Assembly (NCBI GenBank): GCA_039545355.1
Contig: BCJJ01000012.1
Coordinates: 637,067-701,066 of the forward strand
DNA length: 64,000 bases
Direction: 5' to 3'
Source: Trichosporon coremiiforme
Taxonomy: Eukaryota > Basidiomycota > Tremellomycetes > Trichosporonales > Trichosporonaceae
The notes beneath the pieces are model-generated. The model had not been told where the DNA came from and made no database searches. It saw only the letters and a program-made list of their open reading frames with translations. Below, piece by piece: positions 11,834 to 22,579 of the stretch. Made by a program: the position numbers and the translations under genes. The stretch's first letter is position 1, and each line of letters starts with the position of its first letter.

Positions 11834-14800
11834 ACGAGGACGGGGGACTGTAGGCATTTGTGCACCATGTATTTGTATCTGTTACTGGTCTGAGCTGTTA
11901 TCTGGGTCCGGAGCGCTGAGGGTCAATGCCACTGACAGATAGACACGCTGACAAGCTGACAAGCTGACGGGATGGAAGGGCGCAGAGAAGCAAAGAGAGA
12001 GCGGGTGAAGATCGTCGCGCCCTTGTGCTCCACGCAAGACGCTTCTCCAGACTTCTTCCACGTCGCGATTATCAACTTCACTGACCTGCTTCTTCGATGA
12101 CGCTGTGAGTTCTGGACCCTCGTGCATTGAACTGACATTCCAGTAACCCAGTCACACATCAAGAGCCACGATCGCTGGCTGGCACAGGACAGGGAAATGG
12201 TGAGCTGGCGCTTCTGAGACCGGCAGCTGAGCTAGCAGGAGATTTCTTATCTAGATATATGAAGCAAGCTTGGTGAGTTAACAGTCGGTTATCCGAAGCT
12301 GACTAGCAGTGTCTGTCGAGCACTCAGACATCGAGACAGGCAAGCGGGTAATGGAGGGTGAGCTAGTGAACAACCACTGTTAGCTGACAAACCAGAAGCT
12401 ATCTGACTTCGGGAGCCAACACGAATGCCTCACCGTGAGCTGCAGCCCCGCCGACATTGATGCAGAGCTCTAACGCCACAGGGAGAAAGCAGTGGAGTGC
12501 ACAGACCAGCCCAAACCAGTGAGCAGTGAGCTATAGGAACCGTTGACCGAAAGCTAACCGTGCAGACTCAGTTCTCGCGCCACAAGTCCGATCATCCACG
12601 CCCCTCCACGACCAGTGAGCTCTTTGAGCGTCTTGGGATAAGCTGACACATCAGGAGCATGCTTCATCCAGATGCTTGTGCAACTTCTTTGGTGGTGAGT
12701 TCTTTGCGATCTTCCGGTGAACTCAGCGCTGGCGCAACAGTTCGAAGTGGTGATGAAGAGTGTGGGAGGCGCGATGAGCTGCCCGAGTTCCCCATCAGCT
12801 GACGCCGCAGCCCCTCCGCCATGGCGGCGAGGGAACGCACATCCCGGACACCATTGTTGGAGCAACGGTAAGCTTAAGGGCGCTTAGATCGTAGCTAACA
12901 ATGCAGACCGACTCGCAGGTGTAGCTGAGGAGACGTAAATGCTGTGACGAACTTCGGGTAACCGTGAGTCCCTACTACTGATAGGCGTTGCAGCTAATAC
13001 CGCAGCGGACAAGTGCTTGGGCTCATGTGGTGAGTTGCGAAGTACGGCAGGGTGCAAGCTGACAACCGCAGCCGAGGTACAGTTCGCCAGTCTGAAATGA
13101 AGTCTGCATCTTCGTGAGCTGGTACGTCCTTGCGGACCGTAGCTGACGTGGCAGAGCCGACGTAAAGACTGTGCCCGCTTGGCTAATTCGAGTGGCAGCG
13201 AACTCATGGTGAGCTAGATCTGTGGTAGCTCGGTATCTAACCAGCAAAAGTCGATGAGGTACGAACCAAGAGAAGCGGCTCGGTTAGTTCATATGTGGCG
13301 ATTGAATAACTGATCGAGCAGGCCGCACTGCCGCTCTCTGTGTTTGATGGAGCGCGTGGGAGGTGACACTGTGGTGACTTCGTGAGCTCGATCATCGCCT
13401 CCCATGTAGCTGACGCCCAGACACATCTCCTCATCACTCTGTATCCTAGCTGCTGCAACACTCACTGGTGAGAGGCGGTACCACATGCCGCGACTCAGTG
13501 TCGCAGCAGCAGACCTCCCCGCTCCGATTCGAAGTGAGTTCTCGATCGACCGTTTTTGAACTCCACACCTGACACACCGTCTGCTGTTCGTCGGGCGTGA
13601 GGCGCTGCAGCTGAAGGAAGCTACCTCATTTGTGACGCGATAGCTGACGCAACAGCACCTTTCGGTCTCTTCCTGACAACCTCTTGGCCTTTGTTCAATG
13701 AACTGCGGGTTCATGACTCTCTGCTCAGAACTCGACAGCTCATGTGGTAGTCTCTTCGACTCAGACCGGGGTGAGTTCACCCATGCAGGATCGGAACTCT
13801 TCAATTAACGGCTCAGCTGGCCCCATCTCCGGGTGTGAGGAGGACGGTGAGCTCTACGTTGGCGTGGTAGCTAAGCGACAGTCCCAGGTCTCAGCACACC
13901 TCTCATAACTTCCAGCTATTTGGAGATCATTAGTGGTGATTATTAGCTTGCCTCTCCAACTCTTCTTCTAACGGGTCAGGCTCCCCGGACGAAGCTGTCG
14001 TGAGTTAGCTGCAAGAAGTCCCCAACTGACAGTCAGCTCGCGTGAGGAGCAGATGAGGACGTGGTAGCTACGACGGTGATGTCTAGCCAGCTAACGAGTT
14101 AGTCTAGCGCTCTTTCCAGCCCTCACAGCCTCCTTTGCTCCCCAGTTGTCCTGGCGTGAGTTCATTATTTCCGTCTGAATCGGACTCGAGCGCTAACGTG
14201 TCAGCATTCTCGAAGCTGGCCGATCTCATCGGATCGTGAGTTACGCTATTGCTGATTCCTCTCGTTAACTCTTCACTCAGTTTTAGCAACTACGAGCTCG
14301 TTCGTCCAGCCTTCTGTATTGTGGAACTAATCACCAGGATCGCCATGTGAGCTTGACGAATGAGAGCTACAGCATAGGGCAAATCATACGCCTTGCGACA
14401 GTGAGCTTTGTCTGCCAGTCTGTAAGCTGAAAGCAGACCGAACTCACGTTCTTCTGAGCCAGCGACCGTCGTGCCCAGCGTCTTTGTGCACGGTGAGCTG
14501 TCCGGTGTGACATCACAAGCCAATACGTCAGGTGCAAGCTCGTGATTGTCAAGCAGGGCGGACTTGCGGGTGAGTTACTCCAGCTCCAACGCTGCTTGCT
14601 GAGCTGAAACGACAGACGTAGGGGTTGACCGTTATTGGCCAGTCGCATCGGTCGGACAGAGATGGAAGGAAGGCTGTGGTAGGTTATTGTAAGCTGCGAG
14701 GTTCTTAGTTGGCTCAGCTGACCGTACGCAGTCTGTGTTGCTCACTGCTTGGACACAGGGAGGAGGTGAGCTTCGTTCACGGTGACTGGTAGCTTGGTCG

Positions 14801-14901
14801 CTGACGTGACGCCCAGGTGGACGCCATCGTCATGTCAGTTCGCATGGTCTGTAGCCCAATCAGTAGGGAAAACTATGCGAGAATGCAGATGAGATCTATA
14901 T
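11834..14901 (+). other. Array A: about 30 plus-strand intron modules, no recognisable gene
   Basis: Between the RFC5 and ICP55 3' ends lies about 3 kb with no long ORF. From 12105 to 14816 it is packed with intron-like modules, all on the plus strand, with a GTGAGT/GTGAGC (rarely GTAAGC, GTTAGT) donor and a GCTGAC or GCTAAC branch site 3-12 nt before AG. Clear ones are 12105-12143, 12200-12238, 12273-12309, 12358-12395, 12435-12481, 12615-12654, 12868-12906, 12964-13005, 13030-13071, 13114-13154, 13382-13420, 13771-13816, 13847-13881, 14000-14036, 14156-14204, 14236-14280, 14493-14531, 14570-14615, 14689-14731 and 14766-14816. Intervening 'exons' are mostly 30-60 nt. Joined exons from 12097 stay open for about 100 codons, but later exons (for example 12907-12963) are closed in all three frames. 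It is either a non-coding multi-exon transcript or a fast-evolving gene that I have misparsed. Confidence 0.6.
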
Positions 14902-16756
14902 CTACTCAACCGTCGCTTGGGAGGCAGCCTCGACGTCCCTGATCTCCTTCGGCGCGAGCTCGGTGAGCACCCACGGCCCGCGACGAGTTACGGCGACCTC
15001 GTCCTCGATACGCACGCCGAGGCCCTGGAAGTGTTTCGGGAACTTGTCGTCGAAGGGAACGTACACGCCCGGTTCGATCGTGAGCACGTTGCCATCCTGC
15101 AGCACCGCTGAACGGTCGGCCGAGGGACAGTCGTGCAGGTCTGATCCAACGTGGTGCGTCAGGAAGTGCGGGTAGAGCTTGCGCTCGACGTCGCCCGTCG
15201 AGAGCGTGAAGCCGATCTGGCGCAGCTCTTGGTACAGCAGCGAGCAGCCTGAGTATTAGCTCGAAGAAACGGACGCGATAGCTGAGAGGGTAAGAGGGAT
15301 GCACTCACTGATACGGTGCAGCTCGTTCATCGTCACGCCCTCGTCCAGAACGCAGCGCTTGACGCACTCCTTCTGCACGTTCAGGACAGCCTGGTACAGG
15401 TCGCGTTGCGGGTCGGTGAAGCGCCCGTTGACGGGGAACGTGCGCGTGATGTCCGACGCATACATGTGGAACTCGCCTCCGGCGTCAATGAGAACCATCT
15501 GTTTGTCAGCTCATCATGGCCTTTCCAGCTTCGTGACTGCAGCTCAGCGCCTTCACTCACGTCGTTCTCGTCCAGGACACAGTCGTTGCGGGTGTAGTGG
15601 ATAACAAGGGAGTTGGCTCCACTAGCGACGACGGGGACGTACGCCGGCCTCTCGCTTCCGTTCAGCGCGCACTCATACTCGAAGCGGGCGGCGATCTGCG
15701 CCTCGGTGCCGCCGACCTTGGAGAAACCCATGACTTTCTTGTGCGCGAGACCCGAGATGTCGGCAGCCTTCTTCATGAGCCTCAGCTCCGCGTCCGACTT
15801 GCGCACGCGCATCCGGTGCGTCACCTGCTCGAGCGGCTTGGCCCTGTTGCCCGCCAGAGCCGCGGCGAGCATGAGGTGGGGCGGGTCGCGGGCATCGAAC
15901 TTGTGCTCCTCGGATGGGGCGAAGAACTTGAGCAGCGACGTGCGCCGGCGCGGGCTCGAGGGAGAGATCGGCTGGGAGGCGGCGGAAGGTGACGGAGAGG
16001 GGGGAAGGGAGGCGTAGACGCTGTCATAACCGAGATAGCGGGAGAGGTGCTCAGAGAGATGGCTGTTCGGGAACGCCTCGTCGGCTCCGAAGGTGGTCAC
16101 CGCCTCGTCGACACCGGTGCGCTCGCCGGACCACAGAAGCTCGTGTCGGTCTCGCGGAGGAACGAAGAGGATGTACTTGTATCCACGCGGCGTGGAGGGC
16201 GCATTCACTGGAGTCAGGAGGGAAGTCCGGTCAGCTCACCAAGCACGACCGTCGCGTCCGGCTCGTCGAAGCCCGTGAGGTAGAAGAAGTCGGTCGCCTG
16301 GCGGAACTTGTAGCTGCAGTGTCAGCTCTGGCAGGTTCCCGCGCAGCAGTAATGTAAGTTCTGGTGGACTCACAAGATCTCTGCGGACTGTCAGCTTGGT
16401 CTTCCTCGCTCGGTCAAACGACGTCATCACTCACGCTGCGACACCAATCGGACTGTTCCTCCCATGCACACCACAACAGCGCCAGCGGGCAGGCTCTCCA
16501 TGAGCCTTCTTCGGCGGTCCTCGTACTCCTCCGGCGTGACGCCAGGCGTGAGCTCTCCCTCACGGACGAGGTGGGCGTGCGTCTTCGCGAGCGGCTGACC
16601 CATGACTGGCGGCTTCGGGTTCTTGATTCCAGTGTACGTCGGACCGGAGTAAGCTCTTGACGGGGGCGCGCACACCGGAGCGGCGACGGCGCGGCCAGCA
16701 GCCGCATTTGGTCGCAGCGCCGGCCGGATCAGCTGGGGTCGGAGGGCGGGCCGCAT
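14902..16756 (-). CDS. ICP55: Icp55-type Xaa-Pro aminopeptidase (mitochondrial, M24)
   Basis: Minus-strand exons 16435-16756, 16374-16380, 16240-16313, 15561-16207, 15309-15498 and 14902-15248 give 528 residues. Exon 2 is a 7-nt microexon; without it the frame is lost. The N-terminus is Arg/Ala-rich without acidic residues, a likely mitochondrial presequence. The aminopeptidase-P N-domain follows (YKFRQATDFFYLTGFDEPDA), then the M24 metal site: DAGGEFHMYASDITRTFPV, HFLTHHVGSDLHD, TIEPGVYVPFDD and RIEDEVAVT hold the two Asp, one His and two Glu ligands. Icp55 trims one residue from imported mitochondrial proteins after presequence cleavage; human XPNPEP3 is the counterpart. Function is inferred by family. 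Confidence 0.93.
16374..16380 (-). other. 7-nt microexon of ICP55
   Basis: The sequence AGATCTT lies between a CCGCAG acceptor and a GTGAGT donor on the minus strand. Including it joins CAG-ATC-TTC and gives SQQIFYKFRQ, matching the family; skipping it shifts the frame. An alternative acceptor 7 nt earlier puts the protein out of frame. Confidence 0.8.
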
Positions 16757-17055
16757 GATGGAAGAGGATGTTGTGAGGGCGAGTGTGTCGGTGGACTGAC
16801 TTTTCTAACTTTCGCCCGAGGTCAGTCGGCTCAATGGCCAGGCACGGCTGTCACCGTCTTGAGCCGATGCGACCTCCGTCACCGTCGCGTTTTGCAACAA
16901 CAAACGCCAGTTTCATTGAATGGAGTGTTCATAAGCCAGAACCCGTGTAGCATACCGAGCGCAGCGCTGCATGCTTGAATGAACAGCAAAGTTGAGGCGA
17001 GAGGGTGATAGCGCCGCCGGAGAGCTCCGCTCTCATCCGCGTATTTACGTAATCT
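16757..17055. promoter_or_regulatory. Upstream region of ICP55 and of the tRNA gene
   Basis: This 299-base stretch lies between the ICP55 start (minus strand) and the tRNA. It should hold the ICP55 promoter; no specific element was recognised. Confidence 0.4.
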
Positions 17056-17148
17056 GGCGAGATGGCCGAGCGGTCTAAGGCGCTGTGTTAAGGTGACTCT
17101 AATCATCTCCGCAGTCTTCGGACGTGGGTTCGAATCCCACTCTCGTCA
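17056..17148 (+). tRNA. tRNA-Leu(AAG) with a 15-nt intron
   Basis: The acceptor stem pairs GGCGAGA with TCTCGTC (one G-U), followed by discriminator A at 17148. The D arm is GGCCGAGCGGTCTAAGG, box-A like, and the T arm is GTGGG-TTCGAAT-CCCAC. The anticodon stem CTGTG/CGCAG closes a loop with anticodon AAG at 17090-17092. An intron of about 15 nt (17094-17108) sits one base after the anticodon, the standard position. The variable region (TCTTCGGAC) is longer than in class I tRNAs, as expected for leucine. A run of five T about 30 bases downstream can serve as the Pol III terminator. Confidence 0.9.
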
Positions 17149-17324
17149 AGAGGGTATTCAGTTACCCCCTTAAGCCAACCTTTTTCGTTGCGGCGACGTT
17201 GGAGGATGAGTTGGCAGCGAAGAGAAGACATGTGAGTGACCGAGAGGCAGCTCGGTGGAGGCGATCGACGGTGGTGTTTCAGTGACCTCCACCGATCCGC
17301 ACAGTGAACGGAAGCAGATGGAGG

Positions 17325-19721
17325 ATGGCGTCAGGCACCACCACCAATGTGAGCGACTACCTCGAAAGCAGCCGTTGGGAACAACACAACATCGACACGC
17401 ACGTCATGGAAGCAGCCGACACAGCTCCCAGCTCACCAGCCCCGGCGCCGGAAAGCGTCGCCGACGAGACAATGGAGGTACCGGCTGCCGAGTCTGAAGC
17501 TCCTCAGGAGACAACGACCGAGCAGCCGCAAGCCGGCCCCTCGGAGAAGGCACCTCGACGCGTCTACAACCGGAAAGTGAAGGTAAGCTGAAAGGTTTAG
17601 TCGCAGCTGACAGCAGAAACCGGACCACACGATAGCGTACACGACGGCTTATGTACCCTCATTGTGAGCTGAACGAGGGTGTACCACAGCTGATGACAGA
17701 TATAACATCAAGAACCCGGCTGGCGACTTCATGATGAAGGAGAGCAATGTGGAGGTCGTTCGTCAAATGGTTCAGGCCAAGCACAAGGCGGAAAAGGAGG
17801 CCGAGGAGAAGGAGAAGATTGAAAAGGGGGAGATTCCGCCGCCCAACGGAGAGGCTAGCGAGGTCCCGTCCGTCGCCAACGGGACGAGCACACCAGCATC
17901 AGCGACGCCAGTTCCCGCCGCATCTGAGACGCCCGCCGAGAACCCGCTGTCCAAGATCCTCATCATCCACCCCGGGTCGCGGTACCTGCGCATAGGACGC
18001 GCTTCAGACTTCTACCCGAAGGAGGTGCCGAACTGCATCGCCTGGCCGGCCGATCAGCCTGGAGGATCCGAGCCGCCATTGCCAGGGAAGAGGAACGCGG
18101 ACGAGAGCGTCGACGACAGCATCGGGCATCTGCGCGACTACCTGCGCAACCGGTTGCGTGCGAACAAGCTCACGACCGACTGGCGCGACGGTACGCGTGT
18201 GAACGCCGCGAACGCCAAGGCGAAGCCGGAGACGCTGCCGGAGCACTCTGACCCGCACCGTATCGACTGGACCGAGCTGAACGGACGCAAGTTCTTCGTC
18301 GGCGACGAGGCGATCAAGCTCGCTGAGAGCTCTGGGTTCAGCCTGCGGTGGCCGATCGTGCAGCGGACCTTCAACACGCGCGACTGGGACAGCAAGCAGC
18401 TGCTGCTGAATGACCTGACTCTGATCCTGACGGAGAGCCTGAGGACAGAGCTGGACATTCGGCCGATTAACTTCAAGGAGTACTCAGTCGTGCTCATCGT
18501 CCCGGACCATGGGCAGCGGGTGTACGTGCAGGAGCTCACGAACATTCTTCTGCGCGTGATGGGGTTCAAGGACATTGCTATCCACCAGGAGTCGCACTGC
18601 GCCATCTTCAGTGCGGGCATGTCCAGCGCGTGCGTCGTCGACATTGGCGCGCAGGAGACCTCAGTCGCGTGTGTCGAGGACGGCATGGTGAACGCCGACT
18701 CGCGCATCTCGCTGTCCTACGGCGGTGACGATGTCACCGTTGCGCTCGCCGCGCTGCTCCAGCGCTCCTCGTTCCCGTACAAGGGCCTCGACCTCTCGCG
18801 GACACAGGACTGGATCATGATGGACAACCTGAAGAAGAAGGTGTGCACGCTCGAGGAGCACCTGGTGGCCAACACGAGCTGGGACTTTTACGTCGTCTCC
18901 GAGGGCCCGACGAAGAAGTACATGCTGCGCACGTATGACGAGAACGTTCTGGCGCCGCTGTGTTTCTTCGACACGCGCATGATCGACTTTGATGGCAAGC
19001 GCGACGCGACGTTCCAGATCGCGAACCCCGACGTGACCGATCTCATCAAGTCGAGCTACGACGAGCCGGTAAGCTTAAAGTTTCTTGTTACAGCTGACAT
19101 CAGACTGGCGCCATGAAGGCATGCTGCTCGCACCTGTTCCCTTCGCGCGAGGACGACACAGAGATGAAAGAGGCGACGCCGGCTGCGTCCGAGACCCCTG
19201 CTCCCGGTACACCGCAGGAGAGCCCCGTCAAGCCTACGAGCAAGGACACGCCCGCGCTTTCCGTGGCGGGCACGCCTGGCCTGCTGCCTCCGACAGCCAA
19301 CCCAAGTGCGGCAGCGACGCCAGCGCCGGACGAGGACGACGCGCCGGTTTACGACATCGAGTACGAAGCGAGCAAGACGCCTCTTGACGGCGCGATCAGT
19401 GCCGCGATTGCGCAATCCTCAACCGAGGGCCGCGTCCGTTCCGCCGCCAACAACCTGCTCCTCATCGGCGGCGGAAGCAGCCTGAAGGGTCTCGCACCCT
19501 TCGTGCAGGAGCGTCTCGGGCCCTTACTGAGGCAGAAGGGCTACCCTGTCGACCAGGTCAATGTCGTGCCCGTCCCGCGCGGCGTCAATCCCAAGTTTGT
19601 GTCCTGGAAGGGAGCCAGCGTCATGTGCAACCTCGAGAGCCTGAGCGACATGTGGATCTCGCGCGAGGAGTACGAGGCCCTCGGTGCTAGGTCTCTCAAG
19701 GACAGACTGCCGTTCATCTGA
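17325..19721 (+). CDS. ARP8: Actin-related protein 8 (INO80 remodelling complex)
   Basis: Four exons (17325-17582, 17617-17663, 17700-19068, 19104-19721) give 763 residues. Arp8 is an actin-fold subunit of the INO80 nucleosome remodeller. The N-terminal 110 residues are a disordered acidic/Pro region. The actin fold starts near IIHPGSRYLRIGRASD and includes GRKFFVGDEAI, LRWPIVQRTFN, VVLIVPDHGQRVYV, HQESHCAIFSAGMSSACVVDIGAQETSVACVEDG and, near the end, NNLLLIGGGSSLKGLAPFVQERL and FVSWKGASVMCNL. A Ser/Pro/Thr-rich insertion of about 80 residues lies in the last exon, typical for fungal Arp8. The ATG at 17325 was chosen because an earlier ATG 7 bases upstream is in another frame. Convergent with EAF6, about 110 bases apart. 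Confidence 0.93.
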
Positions 19722-19832
19722 TTGTAGTAATGCATATGGAGACAGATGGTACCTGATGAAACCGGAGATGTGCTTGAACTTCTTTCCCTTCTTTCGTTTC
19801 TTTGCGATAACGGCGCGCCCAAACCAGTGAGA

Positions 19833-20460
19833 TCATCGGTGCTCGACCGGCTGGAGTTTCTGATTGTCAGTCAGCTGGTGACAAAGCAGAGCAGCTCGAG
19901 AGAGAGGAGACTTACGACACTGCTGCCCGAGAATAGACGCTCCTCCTCCGCATCCGCGCGGCGGCGGTGGTGCGTCCCCGGCGGCTTGAGGTAGCTCTCA
20001 AAGCCCTTCAGGACGTTGCCCGTCGTGTGCGTCTCGTCGAGGTACACTGCTTCTGTGGCTGCGATCTGGGCTTCGATGTTGGCCTGGGTGTCAGCAAAGT
20101 GCAGGCGAGCGAAGCGAGTCAAGCAGTGCGTGACTAGCACAGCGTGTCATTACCAAAGGTAGTGAATGGCAAGCACGATACATCAACGCATCCAGCATCC
20201 CATTGGCGAGTCTCAACACAGTCGAATGGTTACATGCGCACAGAGTGTGTACCGTGCGTGTGCCATGGTTGTGCACAGCTGAGTGATCGTGTGCGCCGAT
20301 CGTGTTCACAATTTGCCACCCACCGGCCGCGCGTCAATTGTTGTTTGAAACTCACCAGACTCATCTCGAGCGCACGTTTCCGTCTCTGCGCAGCCTCGAT
20401 CTCATGCAGGGCGGCAGCCTGGGCCGTCTTCGCGTCCGCCGGTGGTCCTTGTGTGCTCAT
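19833..20460 (-). CDS. EAF6: Eaf6-like subunit of NuA4/NuA3 histone acetyltransferase
   Basis: Exons 20356-20460, 19916-20083 and probably 19833-19859 give 99 residues. The N-terminal helix (AALHEIEAAQRRKRALEMSL) is followed after a 272-nt intron by ANIEAQIAATEAVYLDETHTTGNVLKGFESYLKP, the Eaf6 hallmark (E-x2-YL-E-T...GN-K-G). Eaf6 is a small shared subunit of NuA4 and NuA3. The last exon (KLQPVEHR) follows a GCTGACTGACAATCAG acceptor but its coding is short, so the C-terminus is uncertain; an acceptor 16 nt upstream would add five residues in the same frame. Confidence 0.82.
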
Positions 20461-20765
20461 GGTTGTCGTGTTGGAGCTGAGGAGGGTGTGTTTGTGTGTG
20501 TTTGCAAAAGTCTCCGGGGCGCCGTAAAGATGACACACACACAATACACGAAGCGGAAACTTTCTTCCGGCGAGATTCGAACGAAAAGCGCATTCCGCGG
20601 AGCCTTCCGCCGCAACAAAAGTCGCCGGGGTGGGTAAGTGAACCCCACAGCGGGCCGAGCGGAACCAGATAACCGATCGAGCTCGGGGAGTCACTGCCCC
20701 CCAGCGACGTCTCCATCTTATCGCTCCTGCTCCACCGTCTTCCACTGACCCCTAAACAACCAGTC
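20461..20765. promoter_or_regulatory. Divergent promoter, EAF6 / PHO13-like gene
   Basis: A 305-base region between divergent starts. It has a (AC/GT)-rich tract near 20490-20550 on the EAF6 side. No specific element could be supported. Confidence 0.45.
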
Positions 20766-22132
20766 ATGTCCGCCACGCCGTCTGCTGCGCCGTCGGTCCC
20801 CGCGAGTGCGATCCCGAGCCAGCGCACCTCTCCCGCGCCCAGGCAGCCGGAGCACACGCCCCAGTTACCACCTGGCACCGATGTCGATAAGCTCGACCCG
20901 CCCTTCCTCCACACCAAGGAGCAGTACCAGAAGCTCTGGGACAGCGTCGACACGCTTCTTCTCGACTGTGACGGGGTGATTTACCATGGCCCCATTGTTG
21001 TGCCCGGCGTCAAGACTGTGCTCCAGCTCGCGCGCAAGCAGGGGAAGCAGATCATCTTCGTCACCAACAACGGCACGAAGAGCAGAAGGATGTACAAGAA
21101 GACCTTTGACAAGCTGGGCATTGAGGCGCATGAGGTGAGTTGGAGGCAGCGCAGAGCTGCTGCTTGCATGATAGTCTCCCGACTGTGACTGGCAGTGCAG
21201 CTTCCCTACCGTGAGAACGAGCTGACCCGGCAGAGCGAGATCTTTGGCTCCGGCTACGCGTCCGCTGTGTACCTCTCCAAGGTGCTCAAGTTCCCGCAGG
21301 ACAAGTGCGTGTACCTCCTCGGCGAGAAGGGACTGGAGGAGGAGCTCGACTCGGTCGGCATCAAGCACAAGGGCGGCACGGACCCGGCCGACAACGTCGT
21401 GCTCACCAGCCCGCCGGACTTTTCCTCGTTCGAGAAGGACCCGAGCGTCGGAGCTGTTCTCTGCTCTATGGACTTTGGCATTAGTGAGTTGAGCGGTGCC
21501 CGGAGGGCGTAGCGACCCCTCGGCCATATACCGGACCCGCGTCAGGGCACCAGACAGCTCCTGCTGCTCGACCAGCCTAGCTGACCAACAGACTACAAGA
21601 AGCTCTCCAAGGCGTACTCGTACCTGCGCGACAACCCGGGGTGCGAGTTCCTCCTCACGAACCAGGACAAGGTCTACCCCACCGGCGGCACGACCTGGGT
21701 CGGTGAGTTATACCTGTGCTGCAGTAACTGACACACAGGCTCCGGCTCGCTCTCGTCGCCCCTCGTCTTCGCGCTGCAGGGCAAGAAGGAACCGACCGTC
21801 GTTGGCAAGCCGAACAAGCCGATGATGGACGCCATCATTGCCGAGCACCACTTTGACAAGTCCCGCGCCCTCATGGTCGGAGGTAAGTGTCAACTCCCTT
21901 GTCTCTCGACCGATGTCGCTCGTTTCTTCGATTTTTCTTCATTCTGAGCAGCGCTAATGGTTCCGACAACCTTCTAACCGACATCGCCTTCGCAGGGAAC
22001 AGCGATATCCGCTCGCTGCTCGTTCTCGGAGGCGTCACGCACGAAGACCAGGTGTGGGGACCGACGGCGGGAGGCGTTAAGCCCACCTTCGTGATGAACT
22101 CCCTCGGAGATTTCGCCACGTTGGCCGAGTGA
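20766..22132 (+). CDS. PHO13: Pho13-type HAD phosphatase (phosphoglycolate/4-nitrophenylphosphatase)
   Basis: Exons 20766-21134, 21201-21483, 21592-21702, 21739-21882 and a last exon ending at 22132; about 357 residues. HAD motifs are clear: LLLDCDGVIYHG (motif I nucleophile), FVTNNGTKS (motif II), VVGKPNKPMMDAI (motif III Lys) and DNLLTDIAFAGNS (motif IV Asp). The family hydrolyses phosphoglycolate and related side products of glycolysis. The last junction is a problem. To put the motif IV Asp directly after MVG, as in relatives, the last exon should begin at 21966, where there is no AG. Canonical acceptors at 21951 and 21995 give other in-frame products (see findings). The N-terminal 50 residues are Ser/Pro/Ala-rich. 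Confidence 0.88.
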
Positions 22133-22579
22133 GACAAGTCCTATTGCGCCCTCGTGCGCCCCCGTGAGTTGCCCGCACACACTGAAATCTAGACTGTAGC
22201 TACCATGCATAGACACGAACGACGACTGGGCCCCTCGGCTGTTTGAGGTATCACAGGCGAACGGCTACTCACGACAGGTATCAGTCGTCCCGATGTCCGC
22301 GTCCTGCCCCTCCTGTGGCGTTTGTCAGTGGGAGCACAGGTCAATCAGACCCACAGAATTCATTGCGCCCCTCGAGTCGATAGCCGTGGGAAAGCTTGAA
22401 ACTAAGAATCGCTCCCTCCGACCTCGAGATGCGTAGGATGTTGGCCGACATCTATGAGACGGGCGTGGGAGGGCTCGCCACTCGATCCGCCAGTGCTCAG
22501 CTCTCAGCTGCTGCAGGTTGAACTGCTTCAGCTCGAGAGCGTGGGAGCGAGCGGGTACATCGTCCTGGTCGACATGATC
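22133..22579. other. Region between PHO13 and array B
   Basis: About 450 bases with no convincing gene. A plus-strand intron-like module (GTGAGTTGCC at about 22164 to CATAG at about 22211) and one copy of the hairpin element (22384-22430) are the only structures seen. Confidence 0.4.
22384..22430 (+). repeat. Seventh, isolated copy of the hairpin element
   Basis: CCGTGGGAAAGCTTGAAACT followed by A is nearly identical over 21 bases to the core of the elements at 59.7-60.7 kb (one mismatch to the copy at 59724). A GCTCCCTCC stretch stands where the array copies have CTTCCTCC. The 3' closing arm (CCAC) is not conserved here. Confidence 0.65.

Noticed and set aside
12741..13110. Box C/D snoRNA-like motifs (GTGATGA at 12750, CTGA motifs nearby) in array A
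   Set aside because: CTGA and TGATGA-like strings are expected by chance in 3 kb, the introns are too short to carry snoRNAs, and no terminal stem or rRNA guide could be shown.
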